DNA from: Methylicorpusculum oleiharenae
GTDB lineage: Bacteria; Pseudomonadota; Gammaproteobacteria; Methylococcales; Methylomonadaceae
Assembly (NCBI RefSeq): GCF_009828925.2
Contig: NZ_WUTY02000001.1
Coordinates: forward strand, 868,001 to 932,000
DNA length: 64,000 nucleotides
Direction: 5' to 3'
Under the pieces are notes generated by a model. It was given only the letters and a program-made list of their open reading frames with translations. It did not search any database and was not told the DNA's origin. Below, in pieces: positions 56,664 through 64,000 of the stretch (positions within the stretch are counted from its first letter, which is position 1; each line of letters starts with the position of its first letter). The position numbers were made by a program, and so were the translations under genes.

Positions 56664-56907
56664 ATGCAGTCCGGATACGCAAGCCATGCTGGATTGTCTG
56701 CGTCAGGCCGTCAGCAAAACGCTGGAACGCAAGCGCCGGTTAGGTCAATACGTGGTGCAATGGAACGGCAAAGCGCCTTTCGCGATTGGTGCGGTTCGCA
56801 ATCTCACCCAACCTTCGCCTACTTTTGGTTGGGCTGTTGCATTGGCACGTTCGAATCGTCTGTCGGGTTTTTATCTCGTTCCCAAGCTCCAGCTTGGGAA
56901 TGCCTAA
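56664..56907 (+). pseudogene. Frameshifted small gene fragment before the REP/RAYT array
   Basis: An ATG at 56664 with AGGAA upstream reads MQS, after which the frame goes off at CCGG; removing one base there continues as DTQAMLDCLRQAVSKTLERKR and on in the frame that opens at ATG 56686. The restored frame looks coding until it runs into the REP hairpin at 56875. It is probably a decayed gene of unknown function rather than a functional one. Sequencing error is the alternative. Confidence 0.4.
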
Positions 56908-56954
56908 CCTCAAGCTCTGCTTGACGAACATCTGCTTCTGGGCAAATTAAATCT

Positions 56955-57191
56955 ATGGGACGTAGCCGCTATAAAATTCTGAACGAAGCCTATCCTTACT
57001 TCCACACCTTAACGGTTGCTGGCTGGCAACCCGTTTTCACACGTCCGGAAAGTGTGCAACTATTGTTCGATAGTTTCATTTGGTTGCAGGAAAACACCGA
57101 TTTCAGACTTCATGCCTATGTTATCCTGGAAAATCACTTATCTCGTTCCCAAGCTCCAGCGTGGGAATGCCTAACCTCAAGCTCTGCTTGA
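56955..57191 (+). pseudogene. Truncated RAYT copy 1
   Basis: 78 codons: the first 62 match the full transposase (MGRSRYKILNEAYPYFHTL to ENHL), then 16 codons come from the following REP hairpin (SRSQAPAWECLTSSSA). It keeps H61 but loses H63 of the HUH motif and the whole catalytic remainder, so it cannot be an active nuclease. Whether the short peptide is made is unknown. Confidence 0.85.
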
Positions 57192-57221
57192 CGAACATCT
57201 GCTTCTGGGCGAATTAAATCT

Positions 57222-57458
57222 ATGGGACGTAGCCGCTATAAAATTCTGAACGAAGCCTATCCTTACTTCCACACCCTAACGGTTGCTGGCTGGCAACCCG
57301 TTTTCACACGCCCGGAAAGTGTGCAACTATTGTTCGATAGTTTCATTTGGTTGCAGGAAAACACCGATTTCAGACTTCATGCCTATGTTATCTTGGAAAA
57401 TCACTTATCTCGTTCCCAAGCTCCAGCGTGGGAATGCCTAACCTCAAGCTCTGCTTGA
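57222..57458 (+). pseudogene. Truncated RAYT copy 2
   Basis: Same structure as copy 1 (62 transposase codons plus 16 REP-derived codons). It carries private silent changes (CCCTAACGG and CACGCCCGG) that keep the protein identical. Confidence 0.85.
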
Positions 57459-57488
57459 CGAACATCTGCTTCTGGGCAAATTAAATCT

Positions 57489-57725
57489 ATGGGACGTAGC
57501 CGCTATAAAATTCTGAACGAAGCCTATCCTTACTTCCACACCTTAACGGTTGCTGGCTGGCAACCCGTTTTCACACGTCCGGAAAGTGTGCAACTATTGT
57601 TCGATAGTTTCATTTGGTTGCAGGAAAACACCGATTTCAGACTCCATGCCTATGTTATCTTGGAAAATCACTTATCTCGTTCCCAAGCTCCAGCGTGGGA
57701 ATGCCTAACCTCAAGCTCTGCTTGA
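57489..57725 (+). pseudogene. Truncated RAYT copy 3
   Basis: Same structure as copies 1 and 2; shares CAGACTCCATG with the full-length gene, marking it as its closest neighbour. Confidence 0.85.
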
Positions 57726-57755
57726 CGAACATCTGCTTCTGGGCAAATTAAATCT

Positions 57756-58289
57756 ATGGGACGTAGCCGCTATAAAATTCTGAACGAAGCCTATCCTTAC
57801 TTCCACACCTTAACGGTTGCTGGCTGGCAACCCGTTTTCACACGTCCGGAAAGTGTGCAACTATTGTTCGATAGTTTCATTTGGTTGCAGGAAAACACCG
57901 ATTTCAGACTCCATGCCTATGTTATCTTGGAAAATCACTTGCATTTTATTGCGAGCGGTAGCCAGCACAGCAAACGCATCCAACAATTCAAATCATTTAC
58001 TGCCAGACAAATTCTCGATTTATTAGAACAACGCAAGGCAACAACTTTTCTTAGCTATTTTGCGTATTACAAACGCAAGCACAAAACCGAAAGCCACTAT
58101 CAATTCTGGCAAGAAGGGTCACATCCGGAAGAAATGAATAATGACACGATGCTGATGCAACGCTTAGCCTACATTCATAACAATCCTGTCAAACGTGGTT
58201 ATGTGGACTTGCCAGAACATTGGCGTTATTCAAGTGCGCGGGCTTATGCGGGTAAAGACGCTTTGTTGCCTATCGTTTTGCTCTATTAA
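57756..58289 (+). CDS. REP-associated tyrosine transposase (RAYT)
   Basis: 177 residues. It belongs to the Y1/HUH transposase group (IS200/IS605 relatives) that binds and cleaves REP hairpins. The HUH motif is H61-L-H63 in ILENHLHFIAS; a conserved YIHNNPVKRGYV with candidate catalytic Y139 and WRYSSARAYAG follow. The ATG lies at the end of the fourth 267-bp unit, with REP hairpins on both sides (57676 region and 58311-58339), the usual single-copy RAYT layout. It looks intact and possibly active. Confidence 0.92.
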   Translation: MGRSRYKILNEAYPYFHTLTVAGWQPVFTRPESVQLLFDSFIWLQENTDFRLHAYVILENHLHFIASGSQHSKRIQQFKSFTARQILDLLEQRKATTFLSYFAYYKRKHKTESHYQFWQEGSHPEEMNNDTMLMQRLAYIHNNPVKRGYVDLPEHWRYSSARAYAGKDALLPIVLLY

Positions 58290-58310
58290 AATACCAAGCA
58301 GAGCTTGAAG

Positions 58311-58339
58311 GTAGGCATTCCCAAGCTGGAGCTTGGGAA
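58311..58339. repeat. Inverted REP hairpin with GTAG foot, 3' of RAYT
   Basis: GTAG (58311-58314), GCA, then the hairpin TTCCCAAGCT-GG-AGCTTGGGAA (58318-58339), in the orientation opposite to the array copies. This is the complete GTAG-plus-hairpin REP that RAYT enzymes recognise. Confidence 0.75.
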
Positions 58340-58453
58340 CGACGCATAAGACGCATAATTGGGGTGAGAGCATCGACTGGATTTAGAATAGTTAGAGAAC
58401 TACAATGATAGTGGACTCATTTTCCCTTCGCGGAATTAGCTAAAATCTTGAAT

Positions 58454-58834
58454 ATGAATCAAAAAATTATTTTAATGTTCGCCTTGTTAACCCCATACTG
58501 CACTTATGCTGATATCTTCAAATTCACTGATCCCTCGGGCCATGTTTATTATTCAGATCAGCCCGAGCATAAACATTACAAGAAGATCATCAAAACTAGG
58601 CCCGAGAGCTATGCTAAAACTAAAAAAGATATTAAGCCTAATATATCGACTCAGACTAAATCTTGTTACGAATTAAATTATATTTATGGTAGGTGCGCCG
58701 CTCATGGGTTTATGGGTTTGCCATGCGATCCGGAAGAAGATTTTGTCATGCCGGAACATTGCCGACGCGGCAATGACGCTGATAGAGGACTTAAAGACGG
58801 AACATTATCCACAGGTATTAAGTTCAAGCAATAA
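58454..58834 (+). CDS. DUF4124-containing secreted protein
   Basis: 126 residues from ATG 58454. A signal peptide (cleavage after TYA) is followed by a DUF4124 motif (IFKFTDPSGHVYYSDQPEH). The remainder holds four Cys (CYELNYIYGRC, LPCDPEED, EHCRRGNDAD) that may form disulfides. DUF4124 is a small exported domain of unknown role. It begins beyond the RAYT island. Confidence 0.75.
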   Translation: MNQKIILMFALLTPYCTYADIFKFTDPSGHVYYSDQPEHKHYKKIIKTRPESYAKTKKDIKPNISTQTKSCYELNYIYGRCAAHGFMGLPCDPEEDFVMPEHCRRGNDADRGLKDGTLSTGIKFKQ

Positions 58835-59315
58835 ATGAACAAATTACATCGTTCAAAATGTGAATATCCCTACTAGTAGCTAAACCCTGCATTTGCTTCT
58901 TTTACACCACAACTCACGCATACACTATTTCATTTAAATCCGTTCAGCCCATAGGATGCGGTGACAATAGGAACCGCATCAATCGCGACAGATGCGGTTC
59001 GTGCCTCACCGCATCCTACCGCCCTAACCGTCTGCAACAGATATGTTGCTGAGAGGTGCAGGGATGTATTCACGTGTCCTTTGAAATCAAGCATCTACGC
59101 CCTCAATTCAAAGCAGGCGATTAGTTGCTAAAATTAATTTTGCCGTTGAGGGTTTATTAGCGGACAGGCAACTTTAAAACTTAAACAAATCCACTTTCCT
59201 GGCTTTATTCCAAATCCATTGAATAGATTAAAAATGCAACATCGCATGGATTGATGTTGCAACCTATACTTGGTTCATTTGCATACATATCATAAAAATA
59301 CAAAAGGAATCTGCA
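58835..59315. other. Intergenic region before chemoreceptor
   Basis: 481 bases with no gene. It holds a 67-bp perfect palindromic element (58952-59018) and should carry the promoter of the chemoreceptor near its right end. Confidence 0.4.
58952..59018. repeat. 67-bp nested palindromic repeat element
   Basis: Perfect outer arms TAGGATGCGGTGA (58952-58964) / TCACCGCATCCTA (59006-59018) and perfect inner arms GAACCGCATC (58971-58980) / GATGCGGTTC (58991-59000). Core words like AGGATGCGGTGA are typical of small dispersed proteobacterial repeats. Confidence 0.65.
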
Positions 59316-60851
59316 ATGAATTGGTTTAGTAATCTAAAAATTGCCCGCAAAATCATGTTGTCTACAGGTATTCTCATGATATTGATTCTGTTGACAGGAA
59401 GCGTTGCTCTCTATGGTTACAATGCCATGCGGGCATCGCTGCAAACCGTTTACACTGATCGATTGGTTCCGTCACTTCAGCTGGGGGAAATCATGGATTT
59501 GATGAATACCAATACCCGTGAAGTTTTGTTGGCTATTCAGCATGATCCCGTAGTGCCGGTTTCAAAAACGCACGAGGCAACTCATCATGTCGACCGTCAT
59601 ATCCAAATTGTAAAAGACAATATTGAGAAGATCAGTGCTATCTGGCAAGCCTATATGGCTACAGACCTGACACCGGAAGAAAAGCGATTAGCCGCAGAAT
59701 TCTCGGTGTCCCGTGAAGCCTTTGTTAAAAAAGGTTTATTGTCCGCTCTGCATTTACTGGAAAAAGATGATTTTGAAGCTGCGGCGCTGCATATGGTAAA
59801 AACAGCGATACCGCTGTTTAAAACCGCTACCGACAATGAAAGGCTATTGCTGCAATTGCAGCAGGATGTCGCCAAAGCTGAAATGGAACGGGCTAATAAA
59901 ATGAATGAACAATTCATCGGCCTGATGATAGGCGTATCCGTAATAGCTTTCCTGGGATTATTGATTTCATTATGGATATCCAGGCGTATTACCGGACCGT
60001 TAAATACGATAGTGGGCATTGTCGGACAAGTGGCTGAGGGCGACTTAAGTGTAGAAATTGATATTCATAGCCAGGATGAAGTGGGTCAGTTAGGCGAATC
60101 ACTGCGTAACATGCGCGACCAACTCAGTCGAGTTGTCGCCGAAGTGCGATCCGGTTCCGACAATCTATCCAGCGCATCACAACAAGTCAGCGCTACCGCG
60201 CAAGGAATGAGTCAGGCGGCTACCGAACAAGCGGCCAGTGTAGAGGAAACATCAGCCTCCATTGAACAGTTGCAGTCTTCGGTTCAGCAGAACACCGAAA
60301 ATGCCATGGCAACCGAAAAAATATCCAGCCAATCTGCGAGCGAGGCAAAACAAGGAGGTGAGGCGGTCAATGAAACAGTAAGCGCGATGAAAAATATTGC
60401 CAAAAAAATTGGCCAGATTGAGGATATTGCCTACAAAACCAATCTACTGTCTCTCAATGCTGCGATAGAAGCGGCTTCTGCCGGAGAGCACGGCAAAGGT
60501 TTTGCTGTCGTTGCCGCAGAAGTTAGAAAACTGGCTGAAAGCAGCCGAATCACCGCCCAGGATATCAACGAACTGGCCATCAACAGTGTTTCGATTGCGG
60601 AAAAAGCAGGTGTGATGATTAATAATGTGGTACCAAGTATCGTTAAAACGTCTGATTTAGTACAAGAAATCACCGCCGCATCCACTGAACAGTCCAGCGG
60701 AATCAGTCAAATCAATGAGGCCATGCGGCAACTGGATAATGCTACCCAACAGAATGCCGCGGCATCCGAACAACTGGCCGCAACCGCAGAGGAGCTCAAC
60801 GGTCAGGCCGAACAACTTCAACAAGCCGTTGCATTTTTCAAAATTAAGTAA
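59316..60851 (+). CDS. Methyl-accepting chemotaxis protein with periplasmic helical sensor
   Basis: 511 residues: transmembrane helix (about 12-33), a four-helix-bundle-type periplasmic domain (about 35-190, QTVYTDRLVPSLQLGEIMDL), second helix (GLMIGVSVIAFLGLLISLWI), HAMP, and a signalling domain with tip [21 protein letters not shown]. The tip has Ser where most have Arg in EAARAGE. No C-terminal CheR-binding pentapeptide is visible. Ligand unknown. Confidence 0.93.
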   Translation: MNWFSNLKIARKIMLSTGILMILILLTGSVALYGYNAMRASLQTVYTDRLVPSLQLGEIMDLMNTNTREVLLAIQHDPVVPVSKTHEATHHVDRHIQIVKDNIEKISAIWQAYMATDLTPEEKRLAAEFSVSREAFVKKGLLSALHLLEKDDFEAAALHMVKTAIPLFKTATDNERLLLQLQQDVAKAEMERANKMNEQFIGLMIGVSVIAFLGLLISLWISRRITGPLNTIVGIVGQVAEGDLSVEIDIHSQDEVGQLGESLRNMRDQLSRVVAEVRSGSDNLSSASQQVSATAQGMSQAATEQAASVEETSASIEQLQSSVQQNTENAMATEKISSQSASEAKQGGEAVNETVSAMKNIAKKIGQIEDIAYKTNLLSLNAAIEAASAGEHGKGFAVVAAEVRKLAESSRITAQDINELAINSVSIAEKAGVMINNVVPSIVKTSDLVQEITAASTEQSSGISQINEAMRQLDNATQQNAAASEQLAATAEELNGQAEQLQQAVAFFKIK

Positions 60852-60855
60852 CCGT

Positions 60856-60912
60856 AGGAACGGGCCATGCCCACGATTGAACTACCTTAGATCGCGTAAA
60901 TGGCCCGTTCCT
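60856..60912. repeat. Long-armed hairpin after the chemoreceptor gene
   Basis: AGGAACGGGCCAT (60856-60868) pairs perfectly with ATGGCCCGTTCCT (60900-60912) across 31 bases. It lies 5 bases past the stop codon and may end the transcript; the arm words GGAACGGGCCAT are also typical of dispersed repeats. Confidence 0.55.
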
Positions 60913-60994
60913 GCAAAATACGCTTAACTTAACGGCATTGCCGGTTAGGCGAGGGGAATAAAAAAATTTATAATTTTCAATCGATTCAATCCCA

Positions 60995-61816
60995 ATGACG
61001 GTCATCAAACGAATGTTCTCGATTCTGCTGCCTTATCTGCTGTTACTCCTTGTTGTGTTTTTGTTACAGCGCAGTCTTATTTATTTCCCCGGGAAGCATT
61101 CACCAACTAGGCAACAAGAACTGGCAGATCAGCTTGACTTGAAACTTTGGCCGACAACTGACACCTATCTGGGGCTGATGTCCAAATCGCCAGTTTCAGA
61201 CTATAAAGGCACGGTCATCGTCTTTCACGGCAATGCAGGCTCGGCTGTAGACCGGAGTTATTATTTTGACGCACTGGAAAAGCTCGATTATCGTGTCATT
61301 TTGGCAGAGTATCCCGGCTATGGCGCCAGAGAGGGCGGGCCCTCTGAACCGGCATTGCTCGCAAATGGTCTTGAAACCGTAAAAAAGGCACTAGACGACT
61401 TTGGTGGTCCTATTTTTCTGTGGGGTGAATCGCTTGGCAGCGGAGTCGCCGGCGCTATTGTAAAGTCAGGCCAAGTGCCAATAAAAGGTATTGTGTTAAT
61501 GACCCCGTTTGACAGCCTGGCCAATGTTGCCCAACACCATTACTGGTTTTTTCTGGCCAAATGGCTGATCCGCGACAAATTCAATACGGTTAATAATTTG
61601 CATGATTATTCTGGGAATGCCGCAGTTTTAATAGCTGAAGAGGATCAAATCATCCCCAACAAGAACAGTTTGAAGCTGTTCAACTCTCTGCCCCATCGTA
61701 AACAACTCTGGTCATTCAAAAATGCGGGCCATAACACCCTGCCTCTGACACCCAATTTACCCTGGTGGCAAGAGGTCATGCAGTTTGTGTCCGGAGAAAA
61801 GGAAGTATCTCGCTAA
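60995..61816 (+). CDS. Alpha/beta hydrolase, membrane-anchored
   Basis: 273 residues with an N-terminal membrane helix (ILLPYLLLLLVVFLLQRSLI) and a serine hydrolase domain: oxyanion HGNAG (78-82), EYPGYG, nucleophile S146 in WGESLGSG, acid D217 in AEEDQIIP and H246 in NAGHNTLP. It resembles the BEM46/FrsA-like family of uncertain substrates. Standalone gene. Confidence 0.88.
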   Translation: MTVIKRMFSILLPYLLLLLVVFLLQRSLIYFPGKHSPTRQQELADQLDLKLWPTTDTYLGLMSKSPVSDYKGTVIVFHGNAGSAVDRSYYFDALEKLDYRVILAEYPGYGAREGGPSEPALLANGLETVKKALDDFGGPIFLWGESLGSGVAGAIVKSGQVPIKGIVLMTPFDSLANVAQHHYWFFLAKWLIRDKFNTVNNLHDYSGNAAVLIAEEDQIIPNKNSLKLFNSLPHRKQLWSFKNAGHNTLPLTPNLPWWQEVMQFVSGEKEVSR

Positions 61817-61941
61817 TCGTTTCAGCTTACGGTTTTTACCAGGCAGTCGGCCTGCCGCGATCACAACATCCAGCTTTCAAGCCCCCTTCGACAAGCTCTA
61901 TTCGATCGATGACTGAAACGGGACAACTGATTTATTGCTCA

Positions 61942-62781
61942 TCATGACAGCTCCCTCAAACACAGTTTTCGCATGCGTAAATAAAAATCTTCCATAACGC
62001 TAATAAACGAAGTCTGCTTCTGCCAAAATTCCGGGTAATCACCGCCTTTCTTAATGACAAGTGCCGGAATCAAGGCTTCTTGTGGTGATTCAATGGCTTT
62101 GGGTAGCGGCTTTTGACCCTGCCAAAATTGGTGGGAAGTGATTTGTTTGGGTAATTCCTGCGGTTTTGGTTGTGTATAAAAATGCTCTGCCGGAATCAAA
62201 CTTGGCTGGGTTGTTTCTTGCCCCTGGGCCAGTATTTTTCCCAATGGCGATTTGAGTAACTCCTTTCTCAGTTTTTCCGGTGACAAGCCGCGCATTTCAA
62301 AGAGTAAAAACGGATTATGGTCAAATTGCTGTGCCAAACGGAAACAAACTCCGGCAATGTGTTTGCAAGGTACCGCATAGTCAGGACAATCGCACTGCAC
62401 AATAAAGTCCTTGTAACTTTGCGGCAGCAAATGAGTATCCGCCGCTTTGAATTCATTTTCGATCGACTCAGGCATATCGTTAATCAAGAGTTTGGAGATG
62501 ACGCTCGCTTTTTGGCTGAACAGTGCAATCACTTGTTCCCATTGGGCTCCGGATAACGGAAGCATTTTTACACTGACGTGATATGTGGGCTCTTTGTACA
62601 CACCAAAATAAGGATTGATGTTGCCGCGAAGCGTGGCGCTGGCAATTCCTTTTGCCAGTTTCCAGGTTTTGATTCGATTATCCGTCGAATACGAACGACC
62701 TCTTGCCAAACGTCCGCTATCGGTAAAGTTTTCAAGAGCCGCTAAAAATTGTTGTCCCCACCATGTTTTACTGATTTTCAT
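61942..62781 (-). CDS. SWIM zinc-finger protein
   Basis: 279 residues. A SWIM zinc finger is at C130-x-C132 ... C139-x-H141 (CDCPDYAVPCKH), between an N-terminal LENFTDSGRLARGRSYSTDN segment and a C-terminal tail. SWIM proteins accompany SNF2-family helicases and probably help bind nucleic acid or partner proteins. The SNF2 gene ends three bases upstream, so both are one transcript. Confidence 0.92.
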   Translation of the reverse strand: MKISKTWWGQQFLAALENFTDSGRLARGRSYSTDNRIKTWKLAKGIASATLRGNINPYFGVYKEPTYHVSVKMLPLSGAQWEQVIALFSQKASVISKLLINDMPESIENEFKAADTHLLPQSYKDFIVQCDCPDYAVPCKHIAGVCFRLAQQFDHNPFLLFEMRGLSPEKLRKELLKSPLGKILAQGQETTQPSLIPAEHFYTQPKPQELPKQITSHQFWQGQKPLPKAIESPQEALIPALVIKKGGDYPEFWQKQTSFISVMEDFYLRMRKLCLRELS

Positions 62782-62784
62782 AAT

Positions 62785-64000
62785 CTAGTCCGCCATTACG
62801 CTGTTTTTATTGAGAGCAATCAACGCTCTAAATGCGTCATTATCGAGTTGCGTCAACCAGCTTTCATCGTTGCCGATTATTGTGTCGGCCATTTTTTGCT
62901 TGTCTTCGATCATTTGGTCTATGCGCTCTTCCAGAGTCCCAAGCGTAACAAACTTATGGACAAACACATTTTTTTGCTGACCTATACGAAACGCACGATC
63001 AGTAGCTTGATTCTCTACCGCAGGGTTCCACCAGCGATCAAAATGAAAGACATGATTCGCTCGAGTCAAAGTAATACCCACTCCCCCAGCTTTTAGCGAT
63101 AACACAAATACCGAAGGTGGCATGTCGGGATCCTGAAACTGATTGATCATCTGTTCGCGTTTTTGCCGCGCAGTACCGCCGTGTAAATAGTATGTACGTA
63201 CCTGCTTCTCTCTGCGCAAATAACGTTCAAGGCATTCGCCGATTTCAGTGAACTGAGTAAACACCAGCACACTGTCACCCTCGGCCAAGGCTTCTTCCAG
63301 CATATCGCCGAGGCGCTCCAGTTTATTAGAACGATCCGCGGTAAAGGCGCTGCCGTCTTGTAAAAACTGCATCGGATGATTGCAGATCTGTTTCAGTTTC
63401 ATCAAAGTGGATAACATCAAACCTTGTCTTGCAATTCCTTCCGATTGATCCAATTGCCGGTCAACGTCTTTAATCACCGCCTCATAAAGCGACGCTTGTT
63501 CCTTGCTTAAATTGCAATATTGTTTGCCTTCGATTTTATCCGGCAAATCCTTAATGATGTTTTTGTCAGTTTTCAACCTGCGCAGCATGAAGGGTTGAAT
63601 CAGCTTTTTAAGTATGGCTGATTGTTTGACGTCATTATCCCGTTGTACCGGCAGCTCATAGACCTTGCGAAATTGAGCCTGCTTGCCCAGATAGCCGGGA
63701 TTGAGAAAGTTGAAAATCGACCAGAGGTCCATGAGTCTGTTTTCAACGGGTGTCCCGGTTAACGCCAGTCGATGTGGGGCATCCAGCGTCAAAATAGCTT
63801 TGGTTTGGGCCGCTTTAGGATTTTTAATATTTTGCGCCTCATCAAGAACGATGCGTTGCCAGGTGCAGGCATTTATCAGCGCGGCGTCTTTGCGCACCAA
63901 GGTATACGAAGTAATGACCAAATCCACCTCTTGGCTGCCCTTTTGAAAGGCTTGACGCTCTTTTTCCCGGCCGCCTCCATGATGAATAAACGTTTTTAAA
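62785..64000 (-). CDS. SNF2/RapA-type helicase (partial)
   Basis: The frame runs off the right edge, so the N-terminus and Walker A are missing; about 405 residues are visible. Motif II IVLDEAQNIKNPKAAQTK, motif III LTGTPVENRLMDLWS, and the C-terminal helicase motifs (VLVFTQFTEIGECLERYL, YYLHGGTARQKREQMINQF, SLKAGGVGITLTRANHVFH, DRAFRIGQQKNV) identify an SNF2-family ATPase. It translocates on double-stranded DNA. Coupled to the SWIM gene downstream. Confidence 0.95.
   Translation of the reverse strand, partial: LKTFIHHGGGREKERQAFQKGSQEVDLVITSYTLVRKDAALINACTWQRIVLDEAQNIKNPKAAQTKAILTLDAPHRLALTGTPVENRLMDLWSIFNFLNPGYLGKQAQFRKVYELPVQRDNDVKQSAILKKLIQPFMLRRLKTDKNIIKDLPDKIEGKQYCNLSKEQASLYEAVIKDVDRQLDQSEGIARQGLMLSTLMKLKQICNHPMQFLQDGSAFTADRSNKLERLGDMLEEALAEGDSVLVFTQFTEIGECLERYLRREKQVRTYYLHGGTARQKREQMINQFQDPDMPPSVFVLSLKAGGVGITLTRANHVFHFDRWWNPAVENQATDRAFRIGQQKNVFVHKFVTLGTLEERIDQMIEDKQKMADTIIGNDESWLTQLDNDAFRALIALNKNSVMAD

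Larger units (their letters stand above)
56873..57940 (+). repeat. Tandem array of four 267-bp REP+RAYT 5' units
   Basis: Four head-to-tail units of exactly 267 bp begin at 56873, 57140, 57407 and 57674 (each starts ATCTCGTTCCC and ends GAAAATCACTT). A unit contains a REP hairpin, a short leader and the first 62 codons of a REP-associated tyrosine transposase. Units differ at only a few bases, so amplification is recent or kept homogeneous. Only the last unit runs on into a full transposase. Within the units, the tetranucleotide next to the hairpin is CTAA rather than CTAC. Confidence 0.92.

Noticed and set aside
56740-56931. 63-codon minus-strand frame over the REP junction
   Set aside because: Encoded largely by the hairpin and its flank; REP hairpins generate such frames by chance.
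56873-57940. Regular 267-bp repeats as a CRISPR array
   Set aside because: The period is far too long, the units are contiguous near-identical copies with coding content, and there are no spacers or cas genes.

Overview
This window looks like a chromosomal segment of a free-living, motile, Gram-negative gammaproteobacterium. Supporting families are ppnN, comM, ubiK, tesA/ybbA/ybbP, msrPQ, a Bae-like two-component system, speA/speE and the chromosomal block mnmG-rsmG-parA-parB. Base composition is moderate. The mix of chemoreceptors, LOV/PAS sensors, dispersed palindromes and REP transposase remnants recalls aquatic Methylococcales-type bacteria, but no methane-oxidation gene is present, so that placement is a guess. 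I saw no rRNA, tRNA, CRISPR array or prophage.

Layout. 0-9.5 kb: the end of a coiled-coil protein, a DUF3014 membrane protein, then (minus strand) a TonB-dependent receptor, a YfiR-like periplasmic protein and a 1671-residue hybrid kinase fused to GGDEF and EAL domains. 9.9-14.3 kb: ppnN and small envelope proteins (RlpA-like, TraT-like and two unknown secreted proteins). 14.5-17 kb: a thiol and iron stress group (glutathione reductase, peroxiredoxin, EncFtn-type ferritin). 17-34 kb: a Lon-family protease, a PAS chemoreceptor, a short-chain hydroxyacid dehydrogenase with speA, divergent speE with a Cys-rich MarR regulator, ubiK, comM, an envelope-stress module (BaeS/BaeR-like, Spy-like, DUF6515), and a PAS protein coupled to a CZB chemoreceptor. 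34-39.8 kb: the ybbP-ybbA exporter pair divergent from tesA, glcG, and small unknown proteins. 40.2-43.9 kb: a SRPBCC protein, a short LOV photoreceptor, a fatty-acid-hydroxylase-like membrane protein and MsrPQ. 44-49.3 kb: a slipin/NfeD pair and a TgpA-DUF58-MoxR cassette. 49.8-54.6 kb: a DksA-like protein, a small basic protein and mnmG-rsmG-parAB. 54.6-58.4 kb: an accessory island rich in REP hairpins, with a ParDE-type toxin-antitoxin pair and an unusual tandem array of REP plus RAYT 5' fragments. 58.4-64 kb: a DUF4124 protein, a chemoreceptor, an alpha/beta hydrolase, and a SWIM protein paired with a SNF2 helicase that runs off the window.

The most unusual structure is at 56873-57940: four head-to-tail 267-bp units. 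Each holds a REP hairpin plus the first 62 codons of a REP-associated tyrosine transposase. The first three units break inside the HUH catalytic motif, and only the fourth continues into a full-length transposase. Other points of interest are the LOV/SRPBCC/hydroxylase/MsrPQ neighbourhood, an EncFtn ferritin with no encapsulin shell gene or targeting tail in view, and a MarR regulator with a Cys/His C-terminal domain.
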